The notes beneath the pieces are model-generated. The model saw only the letters and a program-made list of their open reading frames with translations. It was not told the DNA's origin and made no database searches. Shown here piece after piece: positions 17,022 through 25,730 of a DNA stretch of 64,000 nt (the stretch's first letter is position 1; every line of letters begins with the position of its first letter). The DNA comes from Acidobacteriota bacterium (GTDB taxonomy: Bacteria > Acidobacteriota > Terriglobia > Bryobacterales > Bryobacteraceae), in assembly GCA_026394055.1 (NCBI GenBank), contig JAPKYZ010000021.1, positions 124,001 through 188,000 on the forward strand, given 5' to 3'. The translations under genes and the position numbers were made by a program.

Positions 17022-17711
17022 ATGATTTCCCTTGCTTTATTGACGGCTGTGTTATGTCAAAACCCGGTGACGAATCCGGGTGCGCCGGCGGCTCCCTCCT
17101 CATCCACGGAGACGGCGGCCGATAGCCGCAATGTGGACGGCACGAAGGTGACCTACGTCTTCGGCTCGATCCTGCCGAAAGAAAAAGAGTGGAAGCCGCT
17201 CACGGGTAACGAGCGCTGGAAGATCTACGTGAGACAAACCTGGCTGAACCCAGGCGCCGTTTTCCGTGCCGCCGGTGCGGCCGCAGGAGATCAGGCAAGC
17301 AACCGCCCGCGCGAGTGGGGCCAGGGAGGACAAGCGTATGGTCAGCGCGTGGGCAGCCGTTTTGCGGTGTTCACCCTTCAGGACAGCATTCAAGCTGGCT
17401 TGGCGTCCGCGTTGAAGTACGACGTCCGGTATCTGCGCTGCAAGTGCGAAGGCTTCGGCCCGCGCTTTGCTCATGCGCTGAAGCAAGGCATCGTGACCAA
17501 GAATGAAAAAGGCCACTGGGTGCCGAACATCCCGCAATGGGCCGGCGCGGCCGGTGGAGCCGCGATTGGCGTGTACGGCTGGTATCCGGATAGTGCCCGG
17601 AACCACAATGAAGTGCTGCGGGCGGGTGCCACGTCGATTGTTTTTCCCATGGCCTTTAACGCCCTGGTGGAGTTTGGGCCTGAGATAAAACGTGTTTTCA
17701 AACGCAAATAA
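17022..17711 (+). CDS. Exported acidobacterial hypothetical protein, first of a tandem pair
   Basis: A 229-residue exported protein of unknown function. A short signal (ISLALLTAVLCQ) precedes a low-complexity Ala/Ser/Thr stretch and then a conserved body: KPLTGNERWKIYVRQTW, NRPREWGQGGQAYGQRVGSRF, ALKYDVRYLRCKCEGFGPRF, and KGHWVPNIPQWAGAAGG. I associate this body with hypothetical proteins of Acidobacteria, often predicted to be membrane or periplasmic. The CKC pair is a possible redox or metal site. The next gene is a paralogue that overlaps by 20 bases. The start is uncertain: the ATG has only AAGG directly in front. Confidence 0.65.
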   Translation: MISLALLTAVLCQNPVTNPGAPAAPSSSTETAADSRNVDGTKVTYVFGSILPKEKEWKPLTGNERWKIYVRQTWLNPGAVFRAAGAAAGDQASNRPREWGQGGQAYGQRVGSRFAVFTLQDSIQAGLASALKYDVRYLRCKCEGFGPRFAHALKQGIVTKNEKGHWVPNIPQWAGAAGGAAIGVYGWYPDSARNHNEVLRAGATSIVFPMAFNALVEFGPEIKRVFKRK

Positions 17712-18462
17712 ACTAGCGGCCTTGCTTGCCGTGCTTTCCCTTCCCCTGTTGGCGCAGGAGCAGCCCGCAGCCACAGCAACTCCGGCCCCCGCCGTGATCG
17801 AGCCCGCCGAAAAATCCCCGGTCGAAAAATCCCAGGTGGATCAGACCCAGATGCAGCCCTTGTTTGGGGCGCAACTGCCAAAATCGGGACACTGGCAACC
17901 GCTTACCCAGCAGGAACGCTGGAAGCTGTTCGTCAAGCAGGATTTCACCTCCCCCGTCACCGCCGTCCGCCCGATTATTCCCACCCTGCTCACCTTCGCC
18001 ACGCGGAACCCTCAGGAATGGCCGCGGAACCTCAACGGCACCGCCAAGCGCTACGGCGCCAACTGGGTAGGCACGCTGGTGGGCGACTTTACCGAGACCG
18101 CCGGCGCGCTCGCACTGCGGCAGGAGACCCGCTATATCGCCTGCCCCTGCACCAGCGGCAAGGGCCGGATGTGGAACGCGGTCCGGCAGGTCGTGCAGAC
18201 CTACAACGACCAGGGCCACTGGACCTTCGCCACCGCCCGCGTCGCCTCGAACTACACCAGCGCGGCTGTCGCGGTCTATGCCGTCTACCCGCAAGGGGCG
18301 CACCCGTTCCGGGAGTTCTTGAACTATGGCGGGTCCCAGTTCTACTACACCGCGATCGGCAATCTCTCACGGGAGTTTCTGCCGGATCTGCTGCGAATGA
18401 TGCATAAGAAGAAGAACCGCGCTTCCCTGGCGCCTCCGCCCCCACCACCGGCAACCAAGTAG
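17692..18462 (+). CDS. Exported acidobacterial hypothetical protein, second of a tandem pair
   Basis: A 256-residue paralogue of the upstream gene. After a signal peptide (LAALLAVLSLPLLAQ) and a Pro/Ala/Glu spacer it repeats the same blocks in order: WQPLTQQERWKLFVKQDF, RNPQEWPRNLNGTAKRYG, LALRQETRYIACPCTSG, QGHWTFATARVAS. The CxC pair is conserved (CPC against CKC). It ends in a basic and poly-Pro tail. The GTG start lies inside the upstream gene. Function unknown; the shared architecture suggests two subunits of one exported complex or a recent duplication. Confidence 0.65.
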   Translation: MFSNANKLAALLAVLSLPLLAQEQPAATATPAPAVIEPAEKSPVEKSQVDQTQMQPLFGAQLPKSGHWQPLTQQERWKLFVKQDFTSPVTAVRPIIPTLLTFATRNPQEWPRNLNGTAKRYGANWVGTLVGDFTETAGALALRQETRYIACPCTSGKGRMWNAVRQVVQTYNDQGHWTFATARVASNYTSAAVAVYAVYPQGAHPFREFLNYGGSQFYYTAIGNLSREFLPDLLRMMHKKKNRASLAPPPPPPATK

Positions 18463-18476
18463 GCTTTAATCAAAGA

Positions 18477-19202
18477 GTGAAAACCGCACTCGTCACCGGC
18501 GCCAGCAAGGGCATCGGCAAAGGCATCGCGCTCGAATTCGCCCGGCGCGGCTATCGCGTCTTCATCAACTACCATTCAGACCGCGCGGGTGCGGAAGCTG
18601 TCGCCACCGAGACCGGCGGTGCCGCGATCCAAGCCAACGTCGGCGTCTCAGACGATGTGCGCCGGATGTTCGACACGACCGGACCGGTGGACGTGCTGGT
18701 CAACAATGCCGGCGTTCAGACCTGGAAGCCACTGCTCGAACTGACTGAGCCCGAATGGGACCGCGTGATCGACACCAACTTGAAGGGCTGCTTTCTGTGT
18801 ACTCAAGCTGCCGCCAAACTCCTGGTGGCGGAAGGACGTCCGGGCGCCATCATCAACATCGGCTCCGGCTGCAACAAAGTCGCCTTCCCGAATCTGGTCG
18901 ACTACACCGCTTCCAAGGGCGGCATTGAGCAGTTCACTAAGGTGGCCGCCGTCGAACTGGGCCAGTACAACATCCGCGTCAACTGCGTGGCTCCCGGCGC
19001 GGTGGAGATTGAGCGCACCAAGAACGAAGCGGGCGACTATGGCGCCACCTGGGCGGCGCTGACGCCGTTGAAGCGTGTGGGTCTACCGGGCGATGTGGCC
19101 CAAGCCGTGGCTTGGCTGGCGGGCGAGGAGTCCTCCTTTGTCACCGGGCAGACCATCTGGGTAGACGGCGGCCTCTTTTCGAAACCGGCGTGGCCTTATT
19201 GA
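18477..19202 (+). CDS. Short-chain dehydrogenase/reductase (SDR)
   Basis: A 241-residue classical SDR oxidoreductase using NAD(P). The cofactor motif is TGASKGIG near residue 8, the NNAG motif is VDVLVNNAG, and the catalytic set is Ser in INIGSGCN, Tyr143 and Lys147 (YTASK). The C-terminal end VTGQTIWVDGG is typical of the glucose 1-dehydrogenase/FabG-like branch. Substrate cannot be told. GTG start at 18477; it lies 14 bases after the exported hypothetical pair and 34 before the pseudouridine synthase, so a shared transcript is possible. Confidence 0.88.
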   Translation: MKTALVTGASKGIGKGIALEFARRGYRVFINYHSDRAGAEAVATETGGAAIQANVGVSDDVRRMFDTTGPVDVLVNNAGVQTWKPLLELTEPEWDRVIDTNLKGCFLCTQAAAKLLVAEGRPGAIINIGSGCNKVAFPNLVDYTASKGGIEQFTKVAAVELGQYNIRVNCVAPGAVEIERTKNEAGDYGATWAALTPLKRVGLPGDVAQAVAWLAGEESSFVTGQTIWVDGGLFSKPAWPY

Positions 19203-19236
19203 GCCGTCACCGCCCGATGAACCGCGTGACCCAACC

Positions 19237-20157
19237 ATGAGCGACCCCGCCGCACCGGCAGTCCTGACCGCCGTGTCCGGCCAGCGGCTGGACCAGTTTG
19301 TCTCCGCCGAACTGCCCCAGTACAGCCGCAGCCGCATCCAGGAGTGGATCAAGGCGGGTCGTGTCCTGGTGGATGGCGTGGCTCGCAAGGCGTCGCACGA
19401 GTTGCGTGGCGGAGAACAGATCGCCGTTCAGCCTGCGCAGCTCACGCCGCTGCATGCCACGCCGGAAGAGATCCCGCTTACCGTGCTCTATGAGGATGCC
19501 GCCGTGGTGGTGATCGATAAGCCGGCGGGCATGGTGGTGCATGCGGGCGCGGGCGTGTCGTCCGGCACGCTGACCAACGCGCTGCTCCACCGGTTTGAAA
19601 CGCTGTCCACCGCCGGTGGCGACGAGCGGCCCGGCATCGTCCACCGCCTGGACAAAGAGACCAGCGGCGTCATCGTCATCGCCAAGACCGACCCAGCGCA
19701 TCAAGCACTGGCGCAACAGTTTGCCAGCCGTGAGGTGGAGAAGATCTACCTGGCCATGGTGGAAGGCCGCATGGCCGCCGCCACAGGCACCATCACCAAA
19801 CCCATCGCCCGGGATCCGCATCATCGCACTCGCATGACCACCCGCGTCCCCACCGGCAGCACCGCGCTCACCCAGTGGACCGTCCGGCAACAGCTGGCCC
19901 ACCATTCGTTCTTGGAAGTGAAAATCGGCACCGGCCGCACGCACCAGATCCGCGTGCATCTCGCCTCGATCAAGCATCCCGTGGTGGGCGACACGCTCTA
20001 CGGCGCGAAGCCCGCGCCGGTGCTGGGTGAGCGCTTCTTCCTTCATGCCCATCGGCTGACCTTCACCTCCCCCGCGACGGGCGAACGGGTGACCGTGGAA
20101 GCTCCCCTGGCGCCGGAGCTGGCGCACTTTCTCGAAACCCTTTTGATCTCAGTTTGA
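19237..20157 (+). CDS. rluD: RluA-family pseudouridine synthase (RluD-like)
   Basis: Converts uridines to pseudouridine in 23S rRNA; RluD of E. coli acts in helix 69. The protein (306 residues) has an N-terminal S4 RNA-binding domain (GQRLDQFVSAELPQYSRSRIQEWIKAGRVLVDG) and the catalytic domain with the essential Asp in IVHRLDKETSGV. Further family motifs are VVVIDKPAGMVVHAG, GTGRTHQIRVHLA and HPVVGDTLYG. The RluD name is by similarity of layout; RluA/RluC-type specificity is possible. A single REP-like unit follows its stop. Confidence 0.9.
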   Translation: MSDPAAPAVLTAVSGQRLDQFVSAELPQYSRSRIQEWIKAGRVLVDGVARKASHELRGGEQIAVQPAQLTPLHATPEEIPLTVLYEDAAVVVIDKPAGMVVHAGAGVSSGTLTNALLHRFETLSTAGGDERPGIVHRLDKETSGVIVIAKTDPAHQALAQQFASREVEKIYLAMVEGRMAAATGTITKPIARDPHHRTRMTTRVPTGSTALTQWTVRQQLAHHSFLEVKIGTGRTHQIRVHLASIKHPVVGDTLYGAKPAPVLGERFFLHAHRLTFTSPATGERVTVEAPLAPELAHFLETLLISV

Positions 20158-20182
20158 ATTGCCGCCACGCATGGCATCCATC

Positions 20183-20206
20183 AGCCCCATGCGTCAGCTT
20201 GGGGCT
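20183..20206. repeat. Single REP-like unit
   Basis: A 24-bp unit identical to the left arm of the doublet at 5197-5220, here without its inverted partner. It lies between the convergent 3' ends of the pseudouridine synthase gene and the NIPSNAP gene. Confidence 0.75.
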
Positions 20207-20242
20207 TGTGCGGAGGCCGAAGCGTTCAATCTCAGGGGGCGA

Positions 20243-21010
20243 CTACCGCACCGGTGAAAACGGCAAAGGCCGCAGGAAGCAGCTGGTGATGTTCGACACA
20301 ATCTCGCCGTCGGACAACCCCGGCTGCGCGCGCAGCTTCAGCCACTCCGGGTGAGCAATAAACTTTTCCCAGTTCGCTTCGCGCGCGGCAAAGCTTTCAT
20401 AGGCCAGCATGTAGACCAGGCACGGCTGGTTGGGCCCCACGATCATTTCGCCAAAAAAGACCGGGTCGAGTCCGGTCTTGCGGAAGACGGCGATCTCGCC
20501 ATCGTTGAACATGTTCACTTTGCGGATCAACGTTTGCGGGTCATTCGACTGGTAGGTCCGTAGCTCAAACACGCGCGCCCTGGCCGCCGCCTGCACCACC
20601 AGGTCCGGTACGCCTTTGAAGGCCCGCAGCAGCTGCGTCTCCATGCGGGTGAACAGCAACCCCCTGTCGACGGTGGCCGTGGCCCAGGCCAGCACGTACG
20701 CCGGGTCGGCCTCCAGCTTGGCCAGGCCCTGCTCATAGGCGGCCAGCGACGGCCAGCTGCGCACGGCCAGCACGTAGGGAGCACTCACGGCCAGGTTGGC
20801 GCCGAAATAGGCCGACGCAGTAGCGCCGGCGCGCTGCGAAGCCGGGGCATCGGCTGACTTCAAGAATTCGTTCAGCCGGGTAGACATATTGTCCTTGGTG
20901 TTGCGCAGGTAGAAATACCGCAACTCAAGGATCGCCAGCTTGGCCGGAGCCTGGGCGGCGGCGGGCAAGGCGGCCACGGCCGGAAGGGCAAGAGCAGTTC
21001 GACGCTTCAT
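20243..21010 (-). CDS. Exported NIPSNAP-family protein
   Basis: A 255-residue exported protein (signal KRRTALALPAVAALPAAAQ) made of two dimeric alpha/beta-barrel-like halves. The C-terminal half is a clear NIPSNAP domain: VFELRTYQSNDPQTLIRKVNMF, IAVFRKTGLDPVFFGEMIVG, LVYMLAYESFAAREANWEKF. The N-terminal half repeats the pattern more weakly (LAILELRYFYLRNT, YVLAVRSWPSLAAYEQGL). Biochemical role unknown. Start ATG at 21010. It is divergent from the second sugar-isomerase-like gene. Confidence 0.85.
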   Translation of the reverse strand: MKRRTALALPAVAALPAAAQAPAKLAILELRYFYLRNTKDNMSTRLNEFLKSADAPASQRAGATASAYFGANLAVSAPYVLAVRSWPSLAAYEQGLAKLEADPAYVLAWATATVDRGLLFTRMETQLLRAFKGVPDLVVQAAARARVFELRTYQSNDPQTLIRKVNMFNDGEIAVFRKTGLDPVFFGEMIVGPNQPCLVYMLAYESFAAREANWEKFIAHPEWLKLRAQPGLSDGEIVSNITSCFLRPLPFSPVR

Positions 21011-21085
21011 CGTCCGCGATTATATCGAGGTGGCGGCGGGCGCAATCCTGTTTTCGCGATATCCTTTTGCGGAGAGGTTATTCCG

Positions 21086-21937
21086 ATGCTTTCACGCCGT
21101 TCCCTGTTGGCCACTGCCGCCGCGATGCCGCTGGCGCTGACCGCCAAGCCCAAGCCCCGCCTGCGCCCCGCGCTCTGCGCCTACTCGTTCCGCAACGAGT
21201 TGCAGAAGGGCACGCTGAAATACGAGGACTTGATCCGCATCGCCGCCGAGCAGGACTTGGATGGCGTCGACCTCACCGTCTACTGGTTCCCCAACACCGA
21301 AGACAGCTTCCTGCTGCCGCTGAAGCGCGCCGCCTACAAGACCGGCATCGAGATCTATTCCATCTCCATCCGCACCGTGCTCACCAAGCCGGCCGGACCC
21401 GAGCGTGACGCCGCCGCGGCCGAGCTTCGCAACTGGATCGACGTCGCGGCCAAGCTGGGTGCGGGCCACATCCGCGTCTTCGGCGGCGCCGTTCCGGCGG
21501 GCGCGACCGAAGACGACGCGGCCAACTGGGTGGCCGAGATGCTAGGCCCGGCCGGTGACTATGCCGGCAAGCATGGCGTTATCCTGGGCCTGGAAAACCA
21601 CGGCGGCGTCACCGACAAGGCCGACAACATCGTCAAAATCGTCAAGAAGGTGGATAGCCAGTGGGTGGGCGTCAACCTGGACACGGCGAACTTCAAGACG
21701 CGCATCTACCAGCAGATCGAACAGATCGCCCCGTATGCCGTCAACGTACAAGTAAAGGCGATGGTGAAAGACGAAGCTGGCCCGGCGCCTTCCGATTGGG
21801 ACCGTGTCGCCAAAATGCTGACGGCCAACAACTACCGCGGCTATCTGGCGCTGGAGTACGAAGAGAAGGAACCGGCGCTGGAAGCGACGCCCGCGCTCTT
21901 CAAGAAGCTACGCGAAGTCTGCGCCCGGCATTCTTAA
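21086..21937 (+). CDS. Tat-exported sugar phosphate isomerase/epimerase-like TIM barrel
   Basis: A 283-residue xylose-isomerase-like TIM barrel with a twin-arginine leader (LSRRSLLATAAAMPLAL). Likely metal ligands: Glu in VILGLENHGGVTDK, Asp in VGVNLDTANF, and Glu in YLALEYEEKEP. It is a distant relative of the protein at 16088-16966. GGAG and GAGG upstream of the ATG offer a ribosome site. Substrate unknown; such exported isomerase-like proteins are common in Acidobacteria and Planctomycetes next to carbohydrate genes. Confidence 0.85.
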   Translation: MLSRRSLLATAAAMPLALTAKPKPRLRPALCAYSFRNELQKGTLKYEDLIRIAAEQDLDGVDLTVYWFPNTEDSFLLPLKRAAYKTGIEIYSISIRTVLTKPAGPERDAAAAELRNWIDVAAKLGAGHIRVFGGAVPAGATEDDAANWVAEMLGPAGDYAGKHGVILGLENHGGVTDKADNIVKIVKKVDSQWVGVNLDTANFKTRIYQQIEQIAPYAVNVQVKAMVKDEAGPAPSDWDRVAKMLTANNYRGYLALEYEEKEPALEATPALFKKLREVCARHS

Positions 21938-21957
21938 GTGATCGGGGCCGCGGCTGG

Positions 21958-23127
21958 TCAGGCGCCGCGCTCAGTGCCTTCATTGAGAATCGCGATGTAG
22001 GCTTGGTAGGCGTAGAGCCGGTTCCGCTCGCGGCCCGTCGTCTCGTGCACGATCTGGAGCGACTGCAAGCTTTCAAGGGCCGAGTTGGCTGTCGGAAACG
22101 AGAGGCCTAGCTCTTGAGCGGCGATCGTCACGTTCAAGATCGGCCGCACCTGCAGCAACTGGAAAACCCGTAGGACTGATGCCGGCGCGCCTGCATCCTC
22201 GATCGCCTTCCGGTCTTGCTCGATCAGGTCAAGCAGTCGCCTCGCTGCCGCGATCGCTTGGTCGGCAGTCTGCTTGATCCCAGATAGAAAGAATTCCAGC
22301 CATTGTTCCCACACCCCTTCCGTTCGAACACGGGTGAGGAGTTCATAGTAGGTTGCCCGGTGCTGCTTCAGATGAAGGCTCAAATAGAGAATAGGCTCCT
22401 GGAGCGCGCCAGCGGCACAGAGCAGAAACGTTACCAGTAGGCGCCCCAACCGTCCATTGCCATCAAGGAATGGATGGATTGATTCGAACTGCACATGAAC
22501 CAACCCGGCCTTGATCAGCACCGGAAGGTCCGGCCGCTCTTCATGGAGAAAGGCCTCCAAGGCAGCCATGCAATCCACTACCTCCGCCGGCGGTGGCGGC
22601 ACGTACAAGGCATTGCCGGGGCGGGTACCCCCGATCCAGTTCTGTGAGCGCCGGAATTCGCCCGGATCCTCCTCGCTACCCCGGCCCTTCTCCAACAGCA
22701 CCCCGTGGATCTCGCGAATCAACCGCAACGATAGCGGGAAGCCGTCGCGCAACCGCGCCAACCCGTGCTGCAGGGCAGCGACGTAGTTGGAAACCTCTTG
22801 AACGTCATTGAGGGGCACCCCCGGAGTCTGGTGGTTTTCGAACAGCACCAGATCCGAAAAGGAGGATTGGGTGCCCTCAATTTGCGACGATAGCACCGCC
22901 TCCTTGCGCACATAGGCGTAGATGAACAGCGCTAAGTTCGGCAGCACGCGGGCCAACCCATCAAGGCGCCCGATCGCCTGGTTGGCCTGCTCCAGCAGCA
23001 CCTGCAACCCATCCAGATGAATCGGCGGGTTGGGTGGCAAAGGCGGAGGAAGGTAGGCCCGCACTTCCTCTGAACCGCTTCGCGTGACCACGTACCGGCC
23101 AAGCCGGTGATTTCGCTCAGTGCTCAA
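21958..23127 (-). CDS. Fic-family AMP-transferase with C-terminal winged helix
   Basis: A 389-residue Fic protein, likely transferring AMP to a target hydroxyl. The Fic_N region carries the autoinhibitory motif SSQIEG at 80-85, whose Glu84 blocks the ATP site (class II). The catalytic motif HPFLDGNGRLGR is intact at 218-229 with His218. The C-terminal 90 residues form a winged helix (VTIAAQELGLSFPTANSALESLQSLQIV) like those of self-regulating Fic proteins. An inverted repeat directly upstream is a candidate binding site. It lies 85 bases downstream of the hydrolase gene on the same strand. Confidence 0.93.
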   Translation of the reverse strand: MSTERNHRLGRYVVTRSGSEEVRAYLPPPLPPNPPIHLDGLQVLLEQANQAIGRLDGLARVLPNLALFIYAYVRKEAVLSSQIEGTQSSFSDLVLFENHQTPGVPLNDVQEVSNYVAALQHGLARLRDGFPLSLRLIREIHGVLLEKGRGSEEDPGEFRRSQNWIGGTRPGNALYVPPPPAEVVDCMAALEAFLHEERPDLPVLIKAGLVHVQFESIHPFLDGNGRLGRLLVTFLLCAAGALQEPILYLSLHLKQHRATYYELLTRVRTEGVWEQWLEFFLSGIKQTADQAIAAARRLLDLIEQDRKAIEDAGAPASVLRVFQLLQVRPILNVTIAAQELGLSFPTANSALESLQSLQIVHETTGRERNRLYAYQAYIAILNEGTERGA

Positions 23128-23141
23128 GTGAATAAAATACT

Positions 23142-23192
23142 CTTTAATAGCCGCGACCGCTATTAAAGCATAGCGTCATTTTCTTTAATAAC
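23142..23192. promoter_or_regulatory. Inverted repeat plus third half-site upstream of the Fic gene
   Basis: CTTTAATAGC at 23142-23151 and its exact reverse complement at 23159-23168 are 7 bases apart. A third copy, CTTTAATAAC, lies at 23183-23192. The array begins 14 bases upstream of the Fic start. It is AT-rich in a GC-rich region. The Fic winged helix is a plausible binder; this is inference. Confidence 0.6.
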
Positions 23193-23211
23193 GCCCTCGC
23201 CTGAAACTGGG

Positions 23212-24081
23212 TCAGGCGCCTAGCGTTGCGCTGGCTGGCTTGGCGGAGCCTTCGGCGAGGAAGCGCAGCAGCTCCTGATTCACGATATCGGCGTGAGTCC
23301 AAGTGATGCAGTGGGGGCCATCGTTCACCACCACTAGTTCGGCGCCTTTGACCAGCTTGGCGGTGCGCATCCCGGAGGCGGCCAGCGGTACGATGCGGTC
23401 CGCATCGCCGTGGATCACTAGCGTCGGAATATCGATGCTGGCCAGATCCTTACGGAAGTCCTCGAGCCACGTCGCGACACAGGCCAAGGTGGCCGTCGCC
23501 GAGGCACCCGCGGCGATGTTGAAACTCGCTTGGATCGCCTGCGCGCTGACCCGCTTGCCCAGCAACAGGTCCGTATTGTAGAAGTTGTCGAAAAAGCCGC
23601 CGAAGAAGCCGTACCGGTCGGCCACGATAGCCTGTTGGATCCCTTCAAAGATGCTGCCGTCGACACCCTCCGGATTGTCGGCCGTCTTCAGCAGGAAGGG
23701 CGGCACGGCGCCCATGAAGATGGCCTGGCTGACCTTCGCTGACCCGTACGTCCCCAGATAGCGGGCCACTTCGCCGCCTCCCATCGAGAACCCCGCCAGC
23801 ACAAAATCGCTCAGGTCCAGTTGGGTGACCAGCCGGTGCAGGTCGCGGGCAAAGGTGTCGTAGTTGTAGCCGGTGGCGGGCTGGCTGGACCGGCCAAAGC
23901 CGCGGCGATCATAGGTGATCACTCGATAGCCCGCGCCCAGAAGTGCCGCCACTTGCTTTTCCCACGACGCGCCGCTGAGCGGGAAGCCATGGATCAGCAC
24001 AACCGGTTTGCCCGAGCCGTGATCCTCATAATAGAGGTCTACGTTGCTCGAGTTTTCTTTGTCGACCGTCACGAAAGGCAT
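23212..24081 (-). CDS. Alpha/beta hydrolase (non-haem chloroperoxidase/esterase type)
   Basis: A 289-residue cytosolic alpha/beta hydrolase of the cofactor-free chloroperoxidase/esterase group. The oxyanion motif is LIHGFPLSGASWEKQ, the nucleophile is Ser in AGFSMGGGEVARYLG, the acid Asp is in VIHGDADRIVPL and the His in NDGPHCITWTHAD. The YDRRGFGRSSQP stretch is typical of this branch. Physiological substrate unknown. Its promoter would lie in the 38-base gap before the NHL-repeat gene, or it is cotranscribed with that gene. Confidence 0.88.
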   Translation of the reverse strand: MPFVTVDKENSSNVDLYYEDHGSGKPVVLIHGFPLSGASWEKQVAALLGAGYRVITYDRRGFGRSSQPATGYNYDTFARDLHRLVTQLDLSDFVLAGFSMGGGEVARYLGTYGSAKVSQAIFMGAVPPFLLKTADNPEGVDGSIFEGIQQAIVADRYGFFGGFFDNFYNTDLLLGKRVSAQAIQASFNIAAGASATATLACVATWLEDFRKDLASIDIPTLVIHGDADRIVPLAASGMRTAKLVKGAELVVVNDGPHCITWTHADIVNQELLRFLAEGSAKPASATLGA

Positions 24082-24119
24082 AAAAAGTGAGCTCCTGAAT
24101 TCGAGTGTAGTACGAAAAT

Positions 24120-25073
24120 CTACTTTCTCCGGAAGTAAACCAGCCGGTTCGGGGCGGAGCCGTTGAGCAGTTCGCCTTGATCGTTCAGGGCGACCGAATG
24201 CTGGCCGGTTGATTCCACCTGCCAGTTGATCTGGCCCGTGCGCGGGTCAATCGACATCAGCCAACCGGGCGAGGTATTCGGGGCGTTGCGAGGCTGGGTG
24301 CCGATGAACAGATAGCCCTTGTGGAACGTGATGGAGAAGGTCTTGCCCAGTTCCGGCCATTCGCCCAAGTACTTGCCATTCAGGTCGAACCTCTGGATGC
24401 GGCCGTTCTCGCGATCCGCCACATAGATGACGCCCTGCGGGTCCACCGCGATGCCATGCGGTAGGTTGAACTCGCCCGGGCCGGTGCCGTGTTTGCCCCA
24501 TTCGCGCAACCGCTCACCCGTGGTCGAGTATTCGAGAATACGCGCGTTGCCGTAGCCATCGGCAATGTAGAGATGGCCATTGGGCCCAAAGGCGATATCG
24601 GCCGTGCCCACAAACTTGGTGCCGGCTTTCACGGGCTGTCCGCCGACGGAGATGGTCTGCAGCAGCTTGCCGTCGGGCGAGAACTTGTAGATGTTGGAGC
24701 TGGCGGCATCGACGGTCCAGACGTAGCCTTGCGGGTCAAGCCGGATGCTGTGCGGGATCTGGAACAGTCCCGCGCCCCAACTGCGCAGCACGCGCCCGGT
24801 TTCATCAATGGCGATCACCGGGTCGGCCACCAGGCCGCGCTGCAGCAGGTAGATGGTGGGCTTGGGGCCAGCCGAGACGGCCACCGACGAGATCATGCCC
24901 ACTTCCCAGCCCGGCTTGGGCGGCCGCAAGGCCAGCTCCGTGCGCTTCAGCAACGATCGCGGCGCACGGTTGATCACCTGCCGCAACTGGTCGGTTTGCG
25001 CGTCCAATTTGGGGTCCGGCAGCGTCTGCGCCATCACCGCCCAACCAGCCCACGCCATCAGCCAAACCCGCAT
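24120..25073 (-). CDS. Exported NHL-repeat beta-propeller protein
   Basis: A 317-residue secreted protein with signal MRVWLMAWAGWAVMAQ. Repeated NHL blades read IPHSIRLDPQGYVWTVD, ADIAFGPNGHLYIADGYGN, FNLPHGIAVDPQGVIYVADR and HSVALNDQGELL. The layout resembles the peptidylglycine alpha-amidating lyase-like/SMP-30-type six-bladed propellers, but no enzymatic residue set can be claimed. It is divergent from the GlcG-like gene. Role unknown, probably periplasmic binding or lactonase-like. Confidence 0.82.
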   Translation of the reverse strand: MRVWLMAWAGWAVMAQTLPDPKLDAQTDQLRQVINRAPRSLLKRTELALRPPKPGWEVGMISSVAVSAGPKPTIYLLQRGLVADPVIAIDETGRVLRSWGAGLFQIPHSIRLDPQGYVWTVDAASSNIYKFSPDGKLLQTISVGGQPVKAGTKFVGTADIAFGPNGHLYIADGYGNARILEYSTTGERLREWGKHGTGPGEFNLPHGIAVDPQGVIYVADRENGRIQRFDLNGKYLGEWPELGKTFSITFHKGYLFIGTQPRNAPNTSPGWLMSIDPRTGQINWQVESTGQHSVALNDQGELLNGSAPNRLVYFRRK

Positions 25074-25169
25074 CGGAACTCCTTCTGGCTCGTGCCTCAG
25101 CTGCCCGCACTCTCGACTCCGCCCAGCTCAATGCTGCGGACATCCTGGGGGCAGTGTACTATTGCCTTC

Positions 25170-25670
25170 ATGAAAATTGCTTCCGCACTTTCTGTTTGCA
25201 CTGCCCTGCAGGTTTGCACAGCCCTGCTGCTTGCCTCGAGCGTTGTCAGCGCCGCTGACCTAGGCACCAAGAAGTCCATGACGCTGGCCGCCGCCAAGAA
25301 GATCGCCGCCGCTGCCGAGGCCGAAGCGGTCAAAAATAAATGGACCATGGTGATCGCCGTGCTTGATGACGGCGCGAACTTGGTCTATCTCGAAAAGATG
25401 GACGACACGCAGATTGGCTCCATTGACGTGGCCGTGGCGAAAGCCGCCAGCGCGATCAAGTTCAAGCGCAACACCAAGGTGTTTGAAGATGCTCTGGCGG
25501 GCGGCCGCCAAGCGATCCTGAAGCTGCCCGGCGCCATCCCGGTGGAAGGCGGTGTGGTGTTCATGGATGGCAACCGCGTCATCGGCGCCGTCGGCATCAG
25601 CGGAGCCACCAGTGCACAGGATGGCGTCGTCGCCGCGGCAGCGGAAGCCGAGTTCAAGAAGCTGCAGTAG
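25170..25670 (+). CDS. Exported GlcG/HbpS-family protein
   Basis: A 166-residue protein with a signal peptide (TALLLASSVVSAA) and a GlcG/HbpS fold. Typical blocks: MTLAAAKKIAAAAEAEAVKNKW, VIAVLDDGANLVYLEKMDDT, AVAKAASAIKFKRNT, GAIPVEGGVVFMDG and VIGAVGISGATSAQDG. HbpS of Streptomyces binds haem extracellularly; GlcG is of unknown function in glycolate operons. Neither role is shown by the context here. The ATG at 25170 is chosen because it directly precedes the signal peptide. Confidence 0.88.
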   Translation: MKIASALSVCTALQVCTALLLASSVVSAADLGTKKSMTLAAAKKIAAAAEAEAVKNKWTMVIAVLDDGANLVYLEKMDDTQIGSIDVAVAKAASAIKFKRNTKVFEDALAGGRQAILKLPGAIPVEGGVVFMDGNRVIGAVGISGATSAQDGVVAAAAEAEFKKLQ

Positions 25671-25730
25671 CAACACCCAGTAGCGTCGACGGAGAGCCCG
25701 GCGGGCGGGATCGGGTAGCATGACCTCATC

